From an uncultured Bariatricus sp. (GTDB taxonomy: Bacteria > Bacillota > Clostridia > Lachnospirales > Lachnospiraceae): a stretch of 17,521 nt of DNA. This document shows positions 1 to 6,991 of the stretch, piece by piece (the stretch's first letter is position 1; each line of letters begins with the position of its first letter). The translations under genes were made by a program, and so were the position numbers. The notes under the pieces are model-generated. The model ran no database searches, was not told where the DNA came from, and saw only the letters and a list, made by a program, of their open reading frames with translations. Location: contig CAKRCD010000033.1 in assembly GCA_934307065.1 (NCBI GenBank), positions 1 through 17,521 on the forward strand, read 5' to 3'.

Positions 1-8
1 CTTGCCAT
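1..8 (-). CDS. First codons of a gene running off the left edge (possibly ribosomal protein S10 or similar)
   Basis: The minus strand reads ATG GCA AG at the window edge, so the protein starts Met-Ala-Ser or Met-Ala-Arg. An AAAAGGAGG ribosome binding site lies at 20-28, 11 nt before the ATG. The long structured leader and strong promoter upstream suggest a ribosomal-protein or other translation gene. Met-Ala-Ser would fit clostridial rpsJ, but two and a half codons cannot identify it. Confidence 0.5.
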
Positions 9-257
9 AAAAAAAGTCGCCTCCTTTTCGTACTTAAACCTCAGTACGACAAGCGGTGACTGTACACTTCCCCGTGCGTGGTCAGAGCGCTCCTATCAGA
101 CGTGCCCATCCCTTTTACACGTTGTTACCACATCTCAGTGGCTGTTATGATTCAGTACAGTGACTTGTCGCCAGTTTCCTAACTTGACATTCGCTCCACG
201 GAAAACCTGCCATTTATCAGGCAGCAACCTCGCGCTTCTTTGCTATCATGTCACAGC
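9..257 (-). promoter_or_regulatory. Structured 5' leader (candidate autoregulatory leader of a ribosomal-protein-type operon)
   Basis: Between the promoter at 264-292 and the start codon at position 8 there are about 250 nt without an ORF but with many helices when read on the minus strand. Examples are TCGTACT/AGTACGA (arms 28-34 and 43-49, just before the ribosome binding site) and CTGCC/GGCAG (207-211 and 220-224). A long closing helix pairs CGACAAG with CTTGTCG plus ACTGTAC with GTACAGT, and encloses ACGTG/CACGT and CCAC/GTGG hairpins. The first hairpin could control access to the ribosome binding site. No T-box signature or riboswitch core was recognised, and no U-run terminator is present, so control would more likely act on translation. 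Specific family unknown. Confidence 0.55.
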
Positions 258-263
258 TCTCTA

Positions 264-292
264 AGTATACAGGAAAACCCTTTAGTTTGCAA
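264..292 (-). promoter_or_regulatory. Sigma-A-type promoter of the left-edge gene
   Basis: On the minus strand, -35 TTGCAA (287-292) is followed by a 17-nt spacer and -10 TATACT (264-269). Transcription would start near 257. Confidence 0.75.
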
Positions 293-424
293 GTCTTTTT
301 TTTATTATTTTTTAATTATTTTTTCATTCTCAAAAGGCATTAAGAAATACTACCATTTCGATAGGAAAATTTTTATTCTGTAACTTTTATTTAGTTTTTT
401 TATCTTAAGTATTTATTTTTTCTA

Positions 425-453
425 TTGACACGTCTTCCCACAAATGTTATATT
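425..453 (+). promoter_or_regulatory. Strong plus-strand promoter
   Basis: A consensus -35 TTGACA (425-430), exact 17-nt spacer and -10 TATATT (448-453) point rightward, opposite to the neighbouring genes. No credible protein gene follows; a terminator lies about 60 nt downstream. Confidence 0.65.
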
Positions 454-459
454 ATTGGT

Positions 460-517
460 GTTTTAAGAATACTTGCAAAACCAAAGGCGGTTTACTCTAT
501 AGGGTAATCCGTTTTTT
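460..517 (+). ncRNA. Candidate small RNA of about 57 nt
   Basis: Predicted from a consensus promoter (425-453) and an intrinsic terminator (488-517). The transcript would hold a short GTTTT/AAAAC stem (460-464 with 477-481) and then the terminator hairpin. There is no ORF with a ribosome binding site. No known RNA family was recognised. It could also be a short attenuated leader or a by-product of antisense transcription. The inference rests on signals only. Confidence 0.4.
488..517 (+). terminator. Intrinsic terminator of the candidate small RNA
   Basis: Arms 488-497 and 502-511 pair with nine base pairs and one T-T mismatch around a TATA loop, followed directly by six T residues (512-517). 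Only the plus strand has the U-tract. Confidence 0.65.
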
Positions 518-877
518 GTATATAATATAATAAGAAATAATCTCTTTTACTTTAATCTAATTGCTCGTTTATTGTTCTTTCTTATTATATATTAAAGATG
601 GTTGCATTTGCAGTTAAATCGTTGCCGATTGTTCCCCAAGAATTTTCCTGCAACGATTAATGCACTCATATATACACCCTCTCGCAGGAGCATTCCCCAG
701 CTTTGTATATATACAAAACTGCAATGCAACGAGAAAACCTCTCAATGACATACCAACGAAAAGGTACAACGAAAGTTGTACTTTTTCCATTTCCGGGAAC
801 TTTATTCTTCATACATTACACATCCTTTCAAACTTTTTATATAGAATGTATTAGCAGAAAAGATATTTCCATTGCAT
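518..877. other. Gene-free AT-rich stretch with inverted repeats
   Basis: No believable gene was found. The stretch contains a perfect 13-bp inverted repeat (525-537 with 578-590, 40 nt apart) and a 9-bp inverted repeat AATCGTTGC/GCAACGATT (617-625 with 650-658) that extends through TGCA blocks at 609-612 and 661-664. It also contains a 12-bp hairpin with a GAAA tetraloop (759-770 with 775-786), which ends in five T residues on the plus strand. A 64-codon open frame at 660-854 has no ribosome binding site and is unlikely to be coding. Confidence 0.5.
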
Positions 878-906
878 AAAAAAAAGAGCGTAACAAGTAC
901 GCTCTT
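878..906 (-). terminator. Intrinsic terminator of selC
   Basis: On the minus strand, AAGAGCGTA/TACGCTCTT (898-906 with 884-892) forms a 9-bp stem with a 5-nt loop, followed by eight T residues (878-885, overlapping the stem's last two pairs). It lies about 30 nt after the tRNA 3' end. Confidence 0.9.
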
Positions 907-938
907 CTATCCTATCGCCGCTTAGACGTTATCATCTT

Positions 939-1036
939 TGGCGAGGGCATGTGGGAATCGAACCCACCCAGGACGCTCTTAACGCCCAACACTAGTTTTG
1001 AAGACTAGGGGGCACACCAGTTACCCAACTACCCCC
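939..1036 (-). tRNA. selC: Selenocysteine tRNA (anticodon TCA)
   Basis: The minus strand folds as a long bacterial tRNASec. The acceptor arm is 8 nt long (1029-1036 with 943-950); seven positions pair and the eighth is a G-A mismatch. The anticodon stem CTAGT/ACTAG holds loop CTTCAAA with anticodon TCA at 999-1001. A long variable arm pairs GGGCG with CGTCC, and the T arm GTGGG/CCCAC has a TTCGATT loop. Discriminator G is at 942 and the CCA end is encoded (939-941). Family knowledge: this tRNA is charged with serine, converted by SelA and delivered by SelB to UGA. It sits at the downstream end of the selenium locus with its own promoter and terminator, so it can be expressed independently of the protein operons. 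Confidence 0.97.
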
Positions 1037-1059
1037 ATCTGCATTTTATCAGCTTGATT

Positions 1060-1088
1060 AATATATCATAGTTATATTCTTTTTTCAA
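1060..1088 (-). promoter_or_regulatory. Promoter of selC
   Basis: On the minus strand, -35 TTGAAA (1083-1088), 17-nt spacer and -10 TATATT (1060-1065) place the transcription start near 1053, about 17 nt before the tRNA 5' end. Confidence 0.8.
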
Positions 1089-1141
1089 CATATTTTTCAT
1101 CTTTTTTGCATTTTTCCAATTTTTCCACTATTTTTTGATAG

Positions 1142-1189
1142 AAAAAAGAGTTGAAACCCGATTTATCCCATCAGAATCCCAACTCTTTT
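1142..1189 (-). terminator. Terminator after the desulfurase-transporter operon
   Basis: The 10-bp stem AAAAGAGTTG/CAACTCTTTT (1180-1189 with 1144-1153 on the minus strand) encloses a smaller GATT/AATC hairpin and is followed by further T residues to 1142. It ends the operon 48 nt after the DUF3343 stop and insulates selC. Confidence 0.8.
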
Positions 1190-1236
1190 GCACAATGTTC
1201 ATACCAACTTCTCAAAGTGTCTGATTTCACATCTGG

Positions 1237-1473
1237 CTATACCATGCATTCGTGCATTTCTTCCTCTTTTAATCCAACACTGTCCATAATTTCTTTCAGT
1301 GCATCTCTTTGGTCTAAAGGTGCACACCACGACAGCCCACATCCGGCAGAAATTGCTCTCGGAACCGGAATCAATCTCCCTGCCGCTCCTTTTTCCTTGC
1401 AAACTTTTTCCATTGCCATCGCATCGGCTGTTGTGTGAAACGTTACAACTAACTTCAATTCTTTTTGTCTCAT
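1237..1473 (-). CDS. DUF3343 protein, putative Se/S carrier-like protein
   Basis: This 78-residue protein matches the DUF3343 family (putative Se/S carrier-like): a small alpha-beta fold with a hydrophobic first strand (residues 7-12), a helix, and a conserved glycine/cysteine-rich segment GCGLSWCAP at 44-52. Cys45 and Cys50 are the likely thiol ligands; Cys25 and Cys76 are also present. Its ATG overlaps the TAA stop of the upstream tusA-like gene by one base (TAATG), so translation is probably coupled. The family is repeatedly found beside YedE, TusA and SelD homologues; a role as a carrier of reduced selenium or sulfur is inferred, not shown. An overlapping frame (1199-1480) is a shadow. 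Confidence 0.85.
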   Translation of the reverse strand: MRQKELKLVVTFHTTADAMAMEKVCKEKGAAGRLIPVPRAISAGCGLSWCAPLDQRDALKEIMDSVGLKEEEMHECMV

Positions 1474-1676
1474 TATTCAATCACTATTTCGAATTCAGAG
1501 CCTTTCTCCGTTGTTGTTGTCTTTTTCCCTTTATCTTTGGCAAACTTTTCCACATTGGTTTTCTGGTGTGGTTCACTTACCAACACTTTAATCGGACCGT
1601 TTGCATTTTTCAATGCATCGGCAGTCATCATAAGTGGTTCCGGACAAGAAAGTCCTCTTGCATCTACTTCCTTCAT
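1473..1676 (-). CDS. TusA/SirA-family sulfur (selenium) carrier protein
   Basis: At 67 residues it is a typical single-domain TusA-like protein. The N-terminal strand carries the CPxP signature as SCPEP, with Cys11 as the persulfide (or perselenide) carrying residue. It follows the YedE-like transporter after 64 nt and overlaps the DUF3343 start, giving a transporter-carrier-carrier set. Classical TusA relays sulfur from IscS for tRNA thiolation. Here the position between a YedE homologue and the Sec genes suggests it receives imported or enzymatically released selenium/sulfur. A GAAGG ribosome binding site lies 8 nt before the ATG. Function in selenium relay is inference. Confidence 0.88.
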   Translation of the reverse strand: MKEVDARGLSCPEPLMMTADALKNANGPIKVLVSEPHQKTNVEKFAKDKGKKTTTTEKGSEFEIVIE

Positions 1677-1740
1677 ATTTTTTACCTTCTTTCTTAGAAT
1701 ACCATACGATTTTCTATTTATCTAGATATTTTTTATTTTA

Positions 1741-2838
1741 CTATTTTGCCGCTTCTCTCTTGTTAGTAAAAGCAATGATAAATAATACGACGATACAGAT
1801 GATGCATGCCACTTTACCATTTGTTGTTACAGCTCCGGCCACGATTTCTTTCGTCTCTGCATTTACTGCAGTTCCGCTTGAAGCAAGTCCGAAGTTATGG
1901 CAAACGGCAGCCCCGACAAAAAGTCCTAATACCGTTACCGCTGCGTCTGAAGACCCCTGTCCTGCAAGAATTAACTGGCGAAGCGGACATCCGCCTGCAA
2001 GTACTGCCGCGAAGCCAACCGCATACATACCAAGAATATTCCAAAGATGTTCAGAATGTGCAATGATTCCCGGTGTATTAAATCCAACTACAAATCTTCC
2101 GGTTGCTACGTTAAACACTAACATTACAACAAAAAGTCCTGCAATAATTGTAAGTAAATCAAAGTTCTTCATAAGAATGGCATCACGGATTCCACCGGCA
2201 AAGCACATTCTTGATTTCTGGGCAACTGCTCCAAATACAAGTCCACCGATTAAGGAAGCGATAATTGGTGCATGAACGCTTCCAGGACCAGCTTCACTGA
2301 ATTTCAATAATGATGTACATGTAAGCAGAATAAGTACTGCTACCATAAATGCAGGAAGTACAACGCCACTTGTCCTATTTGTCTCATGGGCACGCCCAAG
2401 GCTGAAGCCTTTCTTAAGCGCAAATGCTCCTGTCGCTACCCCACCGATAAATCCTACAAGACCAACCCATGCGTTTAAATCGCCTGCCGACATACGAATA
2501 ACCATACGAAGTGGGCATCCAAGGAAAATCAACGAGCCAATCATAATAATCATACCGAGTACAAATCTGATCATTGGTGACGAACCTGCCGTAGAACGGT
2601 ATTCCTTTGTTGCAACAGAAATAATAAATGAGCCTAAGATAAGACCGATAATTTCTGGTCTTGCATACTGCACCGGTGCTGCTGAGTGCATTCCCAGTGA
2701 ACCGGCCATATCACGTACAAAGCATGCAATACAGAATGCCATATTAGCCGGATTTCCAAAATACGCCAGACATGCCGCTACAAGTCCGCAAATTACACCT
2801 GCTAACGCAAGTTTCTTCTTTGAGTCAGATAAATTCAT
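1741..2838 (-). CDS. yedE: YedE-family putative selenium transporter
   Basis: A 365-residue, very hydrophobic protein of the YeeE/YedE family, with roughly nine to ten membrane segments and an internal duplication. GCPLRM at 107-112 is echoed by GCPLRQ at 283-288, and FCIACFVRD at 35-43 by RMCFAGGIRD at 210-219. Cys36, Cys39, Cys108, Cys212 and Cys284 are candidates for conducting a reduced sulfur or selenium species through the membrane. Known: the related YeeE takes up thiosulfate using conserved cysteines, and YedE is associated with selenium genes in comparative genomics. A GAGGAGG ribosome binding site precedes the ATG, and the gene begins 32 nt after the desulfurase stop, so the two are co-transcribed. 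The substrate (selenite, selenide, or a conjugate) cannot be read from the sequence. Confidence 0.88.
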   Translation of the reverse strand: MNLSDSKKKLALAGVICGLVAACLAYFGNPANMAFCIACFVRDMAGSLGMHSAAPVQYARPEIIGLILGSFIISVATKEYRSTAGSSPMIRFVLGMIIMIGSLIFLGCPLRMVIRMSAGDLNAWVGLVGFIGGVATGAFALKKGFSLGRAHETNRTSGVVLPAFMVAVLILLTCTSLLKFSEAGPGSVHAPIIASLIGGLVFGAVAQKSRMCFAGGIRDAILMKNFDLLTIIAGLFVVMLVFNVATGRFVVGFNTPGIIAHSEHLWNILGMYAVGFAAVLAGGCPLRQLILAGQGSSDAAVTVLGLFVGAAVCHNFGLASSGTAVNAETKEIVAGAVTTNGKVACIICIVVLFIIAFTNKREAAK

Positions 2839-2870
2839 CTCACTACCTCCTCTAATTCCTTTTGGTTAAA

Positions 2871-4010
2871 TTATTCGTCTTCCGCCAATTCCTTCACTGC
2901 ACGAATTGCGGTTTCCACCTCTTCATCTGTGTTATAATGCGAAAAGCTGAACCTCACTGCCCCCTGTTCCACGGTTCCAAGAGCCTCATGCATGAGCGGT
3001 GCACAATGTCCCCCTGCCCTCGTAGAAATCCCATATGTCATAAGAAGTTCATCGCTCACTTCTGAAGAGTCATAATCACCAATATTCAGCGAAACTACCG
3101 CGCATCTCTCTGTCCCACCGAAATCCCCATAAACTTTCACGTTAGGAATATCTTTTACCCCATTATAGAACTTCCACATCAGTTTCTGCTCTTTGGCGCG
3201 AATATTGTCAATTCCTTCTTTTTCCAAATATCCAATCGCTGCGTCCAGTCCTGCAATGCCATGTCCGTTTAATGTTCCCGCTTCCAAAGCAGTCGGCATC
3301 TCTGACGGATGCTTTTTATTATAAGTCTGTACACCGCTTCCCCCAACCTTAAGCGGTCTGACAGATACGCCTTCTCTTACATACATTCCACCGGTTCCCT
3401 GTGGTCCAAGCAGTCCCTTATGACCGGTAAAGCATAAGATATCAATCTGCATCTCCTGCACATCAATTGGAAATACTCCTGCCGTCTGTGAGGCATCTAC
3501 TACAAATAAAAGACCATGCTTCTTTGCAATTTGCCCAATCCGTTTAACATCAAGCAAATTACCTGTCAGATTCGATCCATGTGTACAGACAATCATTCTT
3601 GTGTTGTCTTTCACAGCCTTTTCAAAATCATCATAATCGACCATCCCCTGGAGATTACTGTTAAGCAAGGTAACTTCTACACCCTGTTCTTCCAGCGCAT
3701 ACAGCGGTCGCAGTACAGAATTGTGCTCAAGTACTGTAGAAACCACATGATCGCCCGGATTCAAAGTTCCTTTCAAAGCAATATTCAGACTTTCCGTAGA
3801 ATTTGCCGTAAACACAATCTGTTTCGGATTTTCAGCATGAAAGAAATTAGCCAGACGCTCTCTCGTCTCAAATACCGTTCTGGATGCTCCAAGAGATGCT
3901 GCATGTGCTCCTCTTCCTGCATTTCCCATTGAACCCATGGCAGTTACAACTGCGTCTATCACTTCCTGCGGCTTATGCATAGTCGTAGCCGCGTTATCCA
4001 AGTATATCAT
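2871..4010 (-). CDS. Class V aminotransferase-fold cysteine desulfurase / selenocysteine lyase-like protein
   Basis: A 379-residue PLP enzyme starting at MIYLDNAATT, where a GGGAGAAGG ribosome binding site sits 3 nt upstream; an ATG 10 codons further up (4040) lacks one. The N-terminal DNAATT motif, His96, Asp172 and Gln175 in the VDASQTAG segment, the Schiff-base lysine in TGHKG (Lys198) and the mobile catalytic cysteine in RAGGHCAPLMH (Cys336) are all present, so it should be active. It resembles the EF2568-type cysteine desulfurase family seen next to selD genes. Likely role: abstraction of sulfur from cysteine or selenium from selenocysteine, handed to the TusA-like or YedF carriers. It opens the second selenium operon. 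Choice of Cys versus Sec as substrate is not decidable here. Confidence 0.9.
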   Translation of the reverse strand: MIYLDNAATTMHKPQEVIDAVVTAMGSMGNAGRGAHAASLGASRTVFETRERLANFFHAENPKQIVFTANSTESLNIALKGTLNPGDHVVSTVLEHNSVLRPLYALEEQGVEVTLLNSNLQGMVDYDDFEKAVKDNTRMIVCTHGSNLTGNLLDVKRIGQIAKKHGLLFVVDASQTAGVFPIDVQEMQIDILCFTGHKGLLGPQGTGGMYVREGVSVRPLKVGGSGVQTYNKKHPSEMPTALEAGTLNGHGIAGLDAAIGYLEKEGIDNIRAKEQKLMWKFYNGVKDIPNVKVYGDFGGTERCAVVSLNIGDYDSSEVSDELLMTYGISTRAGGHCAPLMHEALGTVEQGAVRFSFSHYNTDEEVETAIRAVKELAEDE

Positions 4011-4083
4011 AATCCTTCTCCCTTTATTTTCTATAATCACTCTTGTTTATAATCTCCGTTATTCATAACTGCTACCATTAATT

Positions 4084-4112
4084 AGTATATTGCTTTTATC
4101 TTTATTCGTCTA
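4084..4112 (-). promoter_or_regulatory. Promoter of the desulfurase-yedE operon
   Basis: The -10 TATACT (4084-4089 on the minus strand) is good, but the 17-nt-spaced -35 hexamer, TAGACG (4107-4112), is poor. A weak -35 is typical of promoters needing an activator. A dyad matching the candidate LysR operator is centred about 72 bp before the inferred start (4077). Confidence 0.55.
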
Positions 4113-4127
4113 ATCAAAAAAGCAAAT

Positions 4128-4170
4128 AATAAGACTTATCTATAGTTTTTTTCTATAGCTAAGCCTTATT
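4128..4170 (-). terminator. Long stem-loop after the LysR gene, probable terminator overlapping an operator
   Basis: Two 18-nt arms (4153-4170 and 4128-4145) pair with one G-A mismatch and one G-U pair around a 7-nt loop, 2 nt after the regulator's stop codon. On the minus strand the following tract is only moderately T-rich (ATTTGCTTTTTT); on the plus strand six T residues (4169-4174) run through and beyond the stem end. It probably ends the first operon. The ATAGA-N5-ACTAT dyad (4142-4156) occupies its apex. Confidence 0.6.
4142..4156. promoter_or_regulatory. Candidate LysR operator upstream of the desulfurase operon
   Basis: On the minus strand this reads ATAGA-AAAAA-ACTAT, matching the dyads near yedF (ATAGA-N5-TCTAT) and containing a T-N11-A core. 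It is centred at 4149, about 72 bp upstream of the inferred transcription start, where LysR-type recognition sites usually lie. Confidence 0.5.
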
Positions 4171-4172
4171 TT

Positions 4173-5078
4173 TTAACAATACATTCCTTTTACAACTTTC
4201 ACGAATCGCTCTGCCGATGTAGACAAATGATAATTCTTATTATACACCAGATTCAAATCTCTGGCGCTTGCACTTCCATCAGGCGAAAGCGGAAAGTAAA
4301 GCACTGCTCCGGATTCAATATCCTCCTGTGCTGCAAGTTTTGAAATCACAGTCACTCCCATTCCGCTTTTCACTGAACGTTTAATCGTTTCTGAATTTTC
4401 GATACTCGCAACAACATTCAAATCTTCCAACGCAATTCCCATACTCTTTAAAAGACGTTCCGTCTCTTTTCTGGTTCCCGAACCTTCTTCCCTCATAATA
4501 ATACCTTCCGTCTGAAGCCAATCCAGATTATCCTGCGTCTCTTTCAGCTCTCTGAATCTTTCGTTATTCGGTGTAATCAGAACCAGTTCATCATTATAGA
4601 ACGGAATATATTTACAATGCTTCTTCTCCAACACTGTACCGGTAAACCCAAGGTCTGCCATATGACTGACCACCATTTCTACCACTTTCGCACTGTCCGT
4701 CTCCATGATTTTAAACTGCTCTCTTGGGTATTTCTCATTAAATTTTGCCAAAATATCCGGAAGTAAATACTGCGCAGGAATGGTCGACGACGCAATCGTA
4801 ATGCATTTCACACCTTTCCGCGCATCAGCCGAAAACATCTCCTCTATCTTTTTCTCCAGTTCTACCATCTGATACGCATATTGATAAAGTTCTTTTCCAT
4901 CCTCAGACAGACTCACTTCCTTGGTATTTCTGACAAACAGCCGTACATTCAGTTCTTTCTCCAACGAAGAAATATGTGCGCTTATTGTCGGCTGTGTCAG
5001 ATATAATGCTTTGGCTGCCTTTGAAAAGCTTCCGCCTTCCGCCACTTTCACAAAAGCTTCCAATTGTTTTAGATTCAT
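4173..5078 (-). CDS. LysR-family regulator of selenium metabolism genes
   Basis: A 301-residue, full-length LysR-type regulator. The N-terminal winged helix-turn-helix (about 1-60) shows the family pattern around FSKAAKALYLTQPTISAHI, followed by a linker helix and an effector-binding domain (about 88-295). Its start overlaps the selB stop as ATGA, so it is translationally coupled to the Sec operon, a place where selenium-associated LysR regulators are known to occur. The effector is unknown; a reduced selenium or sulfur metabolite, or O-acetylserine as for CysL/CysB-like proteins, would be reasonable guesses. Likely targets are the 15-bp dyads upstream of yedF and of the desulfurase gene, making it both self-regulating and a link between the two operons. 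That regulon is inference. Confidence 0.9.
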   Translation of the reverse strand: MNLKQLEAFVKVAEGGSFSKAAKALYLTQPTISAHISSLEKELNVRLFVRNTKEVSLSEDGKELYQYAYQMVELEKKIEEMFSADARKGVKCITIASSTIPAQYLLPDILAKFNEKYPREQFKIMETDSAKVVEMVVSHMADLGFTGTVLEKKHCKYIPFYNDELVLITPNNERFRELKETQDNLDWLQTEGIIMREEGSGTRKETERLLKSMGIALEDLNVVASIENSETIKRSVKSGMGVTVISKLAAQEDIESGAVLYFPLSPDGSASARDLNLVYNKNYHLSTSAERFVKVVKGMYC

Positions 5079-6991
5079 AAATACGCTACCCTTTCACTTT
5101 CTCCTCCGGTCTTCTTTGTAACCTTAATACTGTCCATATATTCAAGAATCGGTTTAGCGCTCTTACGGCTGGTAGAAAACATATCTCTGACCTGTGCAAT
5201 CGTAATGATATCTTCTGACTGTAAATGTTTTAAAATCTTTTGTTTTGCTTCATCCATTAAAGTTGCCAGTGTAAACATCTCATCATTAATTCTCACGCAC
5301 TGTCCCTCATCCATCATCATAAGCATAACATCCTCAGCCGTTTCTCTCGGTATTTTCCCAAGGTCGATTTCTGAAAACCTTACAAAATCATAACCTGCTC
5401 TTTCAAAGGTTGTCCGAAGCAGTTTCTCTACAGCCTGATAGTTTGCGTCTTTCGGCACTTCATAACCCGGAAATTGTAAATACTCTTCTTTTCTTCCCAG
5501 TTTATTTTCTTCTACCATTCGTTCAATATAAGCATCAAATACGATTGGTTTAACCTTCTTCAAATAGGTATTATGAATTTCTGCCTTTTTCATACCATAA
5601 CGATATGGATGCTTCTCATGATAATCTTTTAATGCCGCAAGAATCTTCTCACGTACTTCAAATTCACTGTCCTGATGCCATAAATAGACATCCTTCTTCA
5701 TTGGGAACACCAGAATACGTCCCTCAGTCTGCAGTTCGTCAAGATATTCCTGTAATTCGTCTACCGAATGAGCGGTAACCTTGGCAAGCTCTGCAAGTGT
5801 AATCATGGTATCTGCATAATCTTTAATCTGCAGTTCCATAACATCTCCCAATGAACCAGATTCTTTTCTCTTCAGTTCTTCTATCGTCTTTTCGTCAAAT
5901 CGTCTCTTTCGAACCGGATTCGGCTCCAATATTACACCACCGCCTATGGTTTCCATAGGAGAATAAAATCTGACTACAAAACGGTCCCCACGCTTTACCG
6001 CTATTTCTTCTTCCAGACGGAATTGTACCAGTCCACTCTCACCTGGTCCGATTTCTTCTTTATCAAGTAAGACTGCTCTACACAAAATTTCACTTGTTCC
6101 GGTATATAAATGCAGTCTTTCATGATTTTTCAGAATTCGCATAGAACTCGGCAGAATGGAAATCTTCGCATCTAGAAGTTCTGTATTTTTCATATTATTC
6201 TTCGGGGCAATAACGCACCCTCGGCGAATTTCGCTCTTTTTAATATTAGACAGATTGATTGCTACACGCTGACCTGCATAACATCTCTCCTGGTCCACAC
6301 CGTGAACTTGAATATTTCTAATCTTACACTCCTTGCCGATGGGATACATTTCAAGAACATCATCTTTGGAAATACTTCCGGAAATAAGTGTTCCTGTAAT
6401 AACAGTCCCGAAGCCGGACAATGAAAATGCTCTGTCAATAGGAAGTCTTGGGATTGTATGGATATCTTTTTCCTTTACTTCATCCTTCATTACATGTTCA
6501 ATTGTATCAATCAGCTCATCCAGTCCCTGTCCTGTTGCTGCGGAAACTCGTACTACAGGAGCATTTTCTAAGAAAGTACCTTTCAACTCCTCTTGCAGCT
6601 CTTCTTCCACCAGCTCAATCCAGTCTTCCTCTACCAAATCGCACTTGTTTAATACAATGATACTCTTTTCCATGCCAAGAAGGCCTAGAATATCAATATG
6701 TTCCCGTGTCTGCGGCATAATACCTTCGTCTGCAGCCACAACCAGTAAAACAAGGTCCATTCCGACAACCCCGGCTACCATGTTGTTGATAAACTTCTCA
6801 TGCCCCGGAACATCAATGATTCCGACACGGTCACCATTCTTCAAATCGAAATAGGTAAATCCCAAATCAATGGTAATACCTCGTCGTTTTTCTTCTTCCC
6901 ATCGGTCGGTATTCCGTCCGGTAAGAGCCTTGATTAATGTTGTTTTTCCATGGTCAATATGCCCCGCTGTTCCGATGATAATGTTCTTCAT
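5075..6991 (-). CDS. selB: Selenocysteine-specific elongation factor SelB
   Basis: A 638-residue GTPase that carries Sec-tRNASec to UGA codons on the ribosome. The G motifs are intact: GHIDHGKT (10-17), RGITIDLGF for switch I, DVPGHEKF, and NKCDL. EF-Tu-like domains II and III follow, then the SelB-specific region and a C-terminal string of winged-helix domains that bind the SECIS hairpin. The start [10 protein letters not shown] overlaps the selA stop as TAATG; a further in-frame ATG at 7033 lies inside selA and would add residues not seen in SelB proteins. It lies directly between selA and the LysR gene. Length is close to the usual 610-640 residues. Partner RNAs visible here are selC and the selD SECIS. 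Confidence 0.97.
   Translation of the reverse strand: MKNIIIGTAGHIDHGKTTLIKALTGRNTDRWEEEKRRGITIDLGFTYFDLKNGDRVGIIDVPGHEKFINNMVAGVVGMDLVLLVVAADEGIMPQTREHIDILGLLGMEKSIIVLNKCDLVEEDWIELVEEELQEELKGTFLENAPVVRVSAATGQGLDELIDTIEHVMKDEVKEKDIHTIPRLPIDRAFSLSGFGTVITGTLISGSISKDDVLEMYPIGKECKIRNIQVHGVDQERCYAGQRVAINLSNIKKSEIRRGCVIAPKNNMKNTELLDAKISILPSSMRILKNHERLHLYTGTSEILCRAVLLDKEEIGPGESGLVQFRLEEEIAVKRGDRFVVRFYSPMETIGGGVILEPNPVRKRRFDEKTIEELKRKESGSLGDVMELQIKDYADTMITLAELAKVTAHSVDELQEYLDELQTEGRILVFPMKKDVYLWHQDSEFEVREKILAALKDYHEKHPYRYGMKKAEIHNTYLKKVKPIVFDAYIERMVEENKLGRKEEYLQFPGYEVPKDANYQAVEKLLRTTFERAGYDFVRFSEIDLGKIPRETAEDVMLMMMDEGQCVRINDEMFTLATLMDEAKQKILKHLQSEDIITIAQVRDMFSTSRKSAKPILEYMDSIKVTKKTGGESERVAYL

Noticed and set aside
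1..257. tmRNA, 6S RNA, RNase P RNA, SRP RNA or T-box
   Set aside because: None of the conserved cores of these RNAs could be found in the structured leader.
660..854. Open frame of 64 codons on the plus strand
   Set aside because: No ribosome binding site, composition unlike a folded protein, and it runs through hairpin-rich non-coding DNA.
1634..2275. Plus-strand frame of 213 codons over yedE
   Set aside because: Shadow of the membrane protein gene; no ribosome binding site or recognisable domain.
3516..3932. Plus-strand frame of 138 codons inside the desulfurase gene
   Set aside because: It is antisense to a fully conserved PLP enzyme and has no family features of its own.
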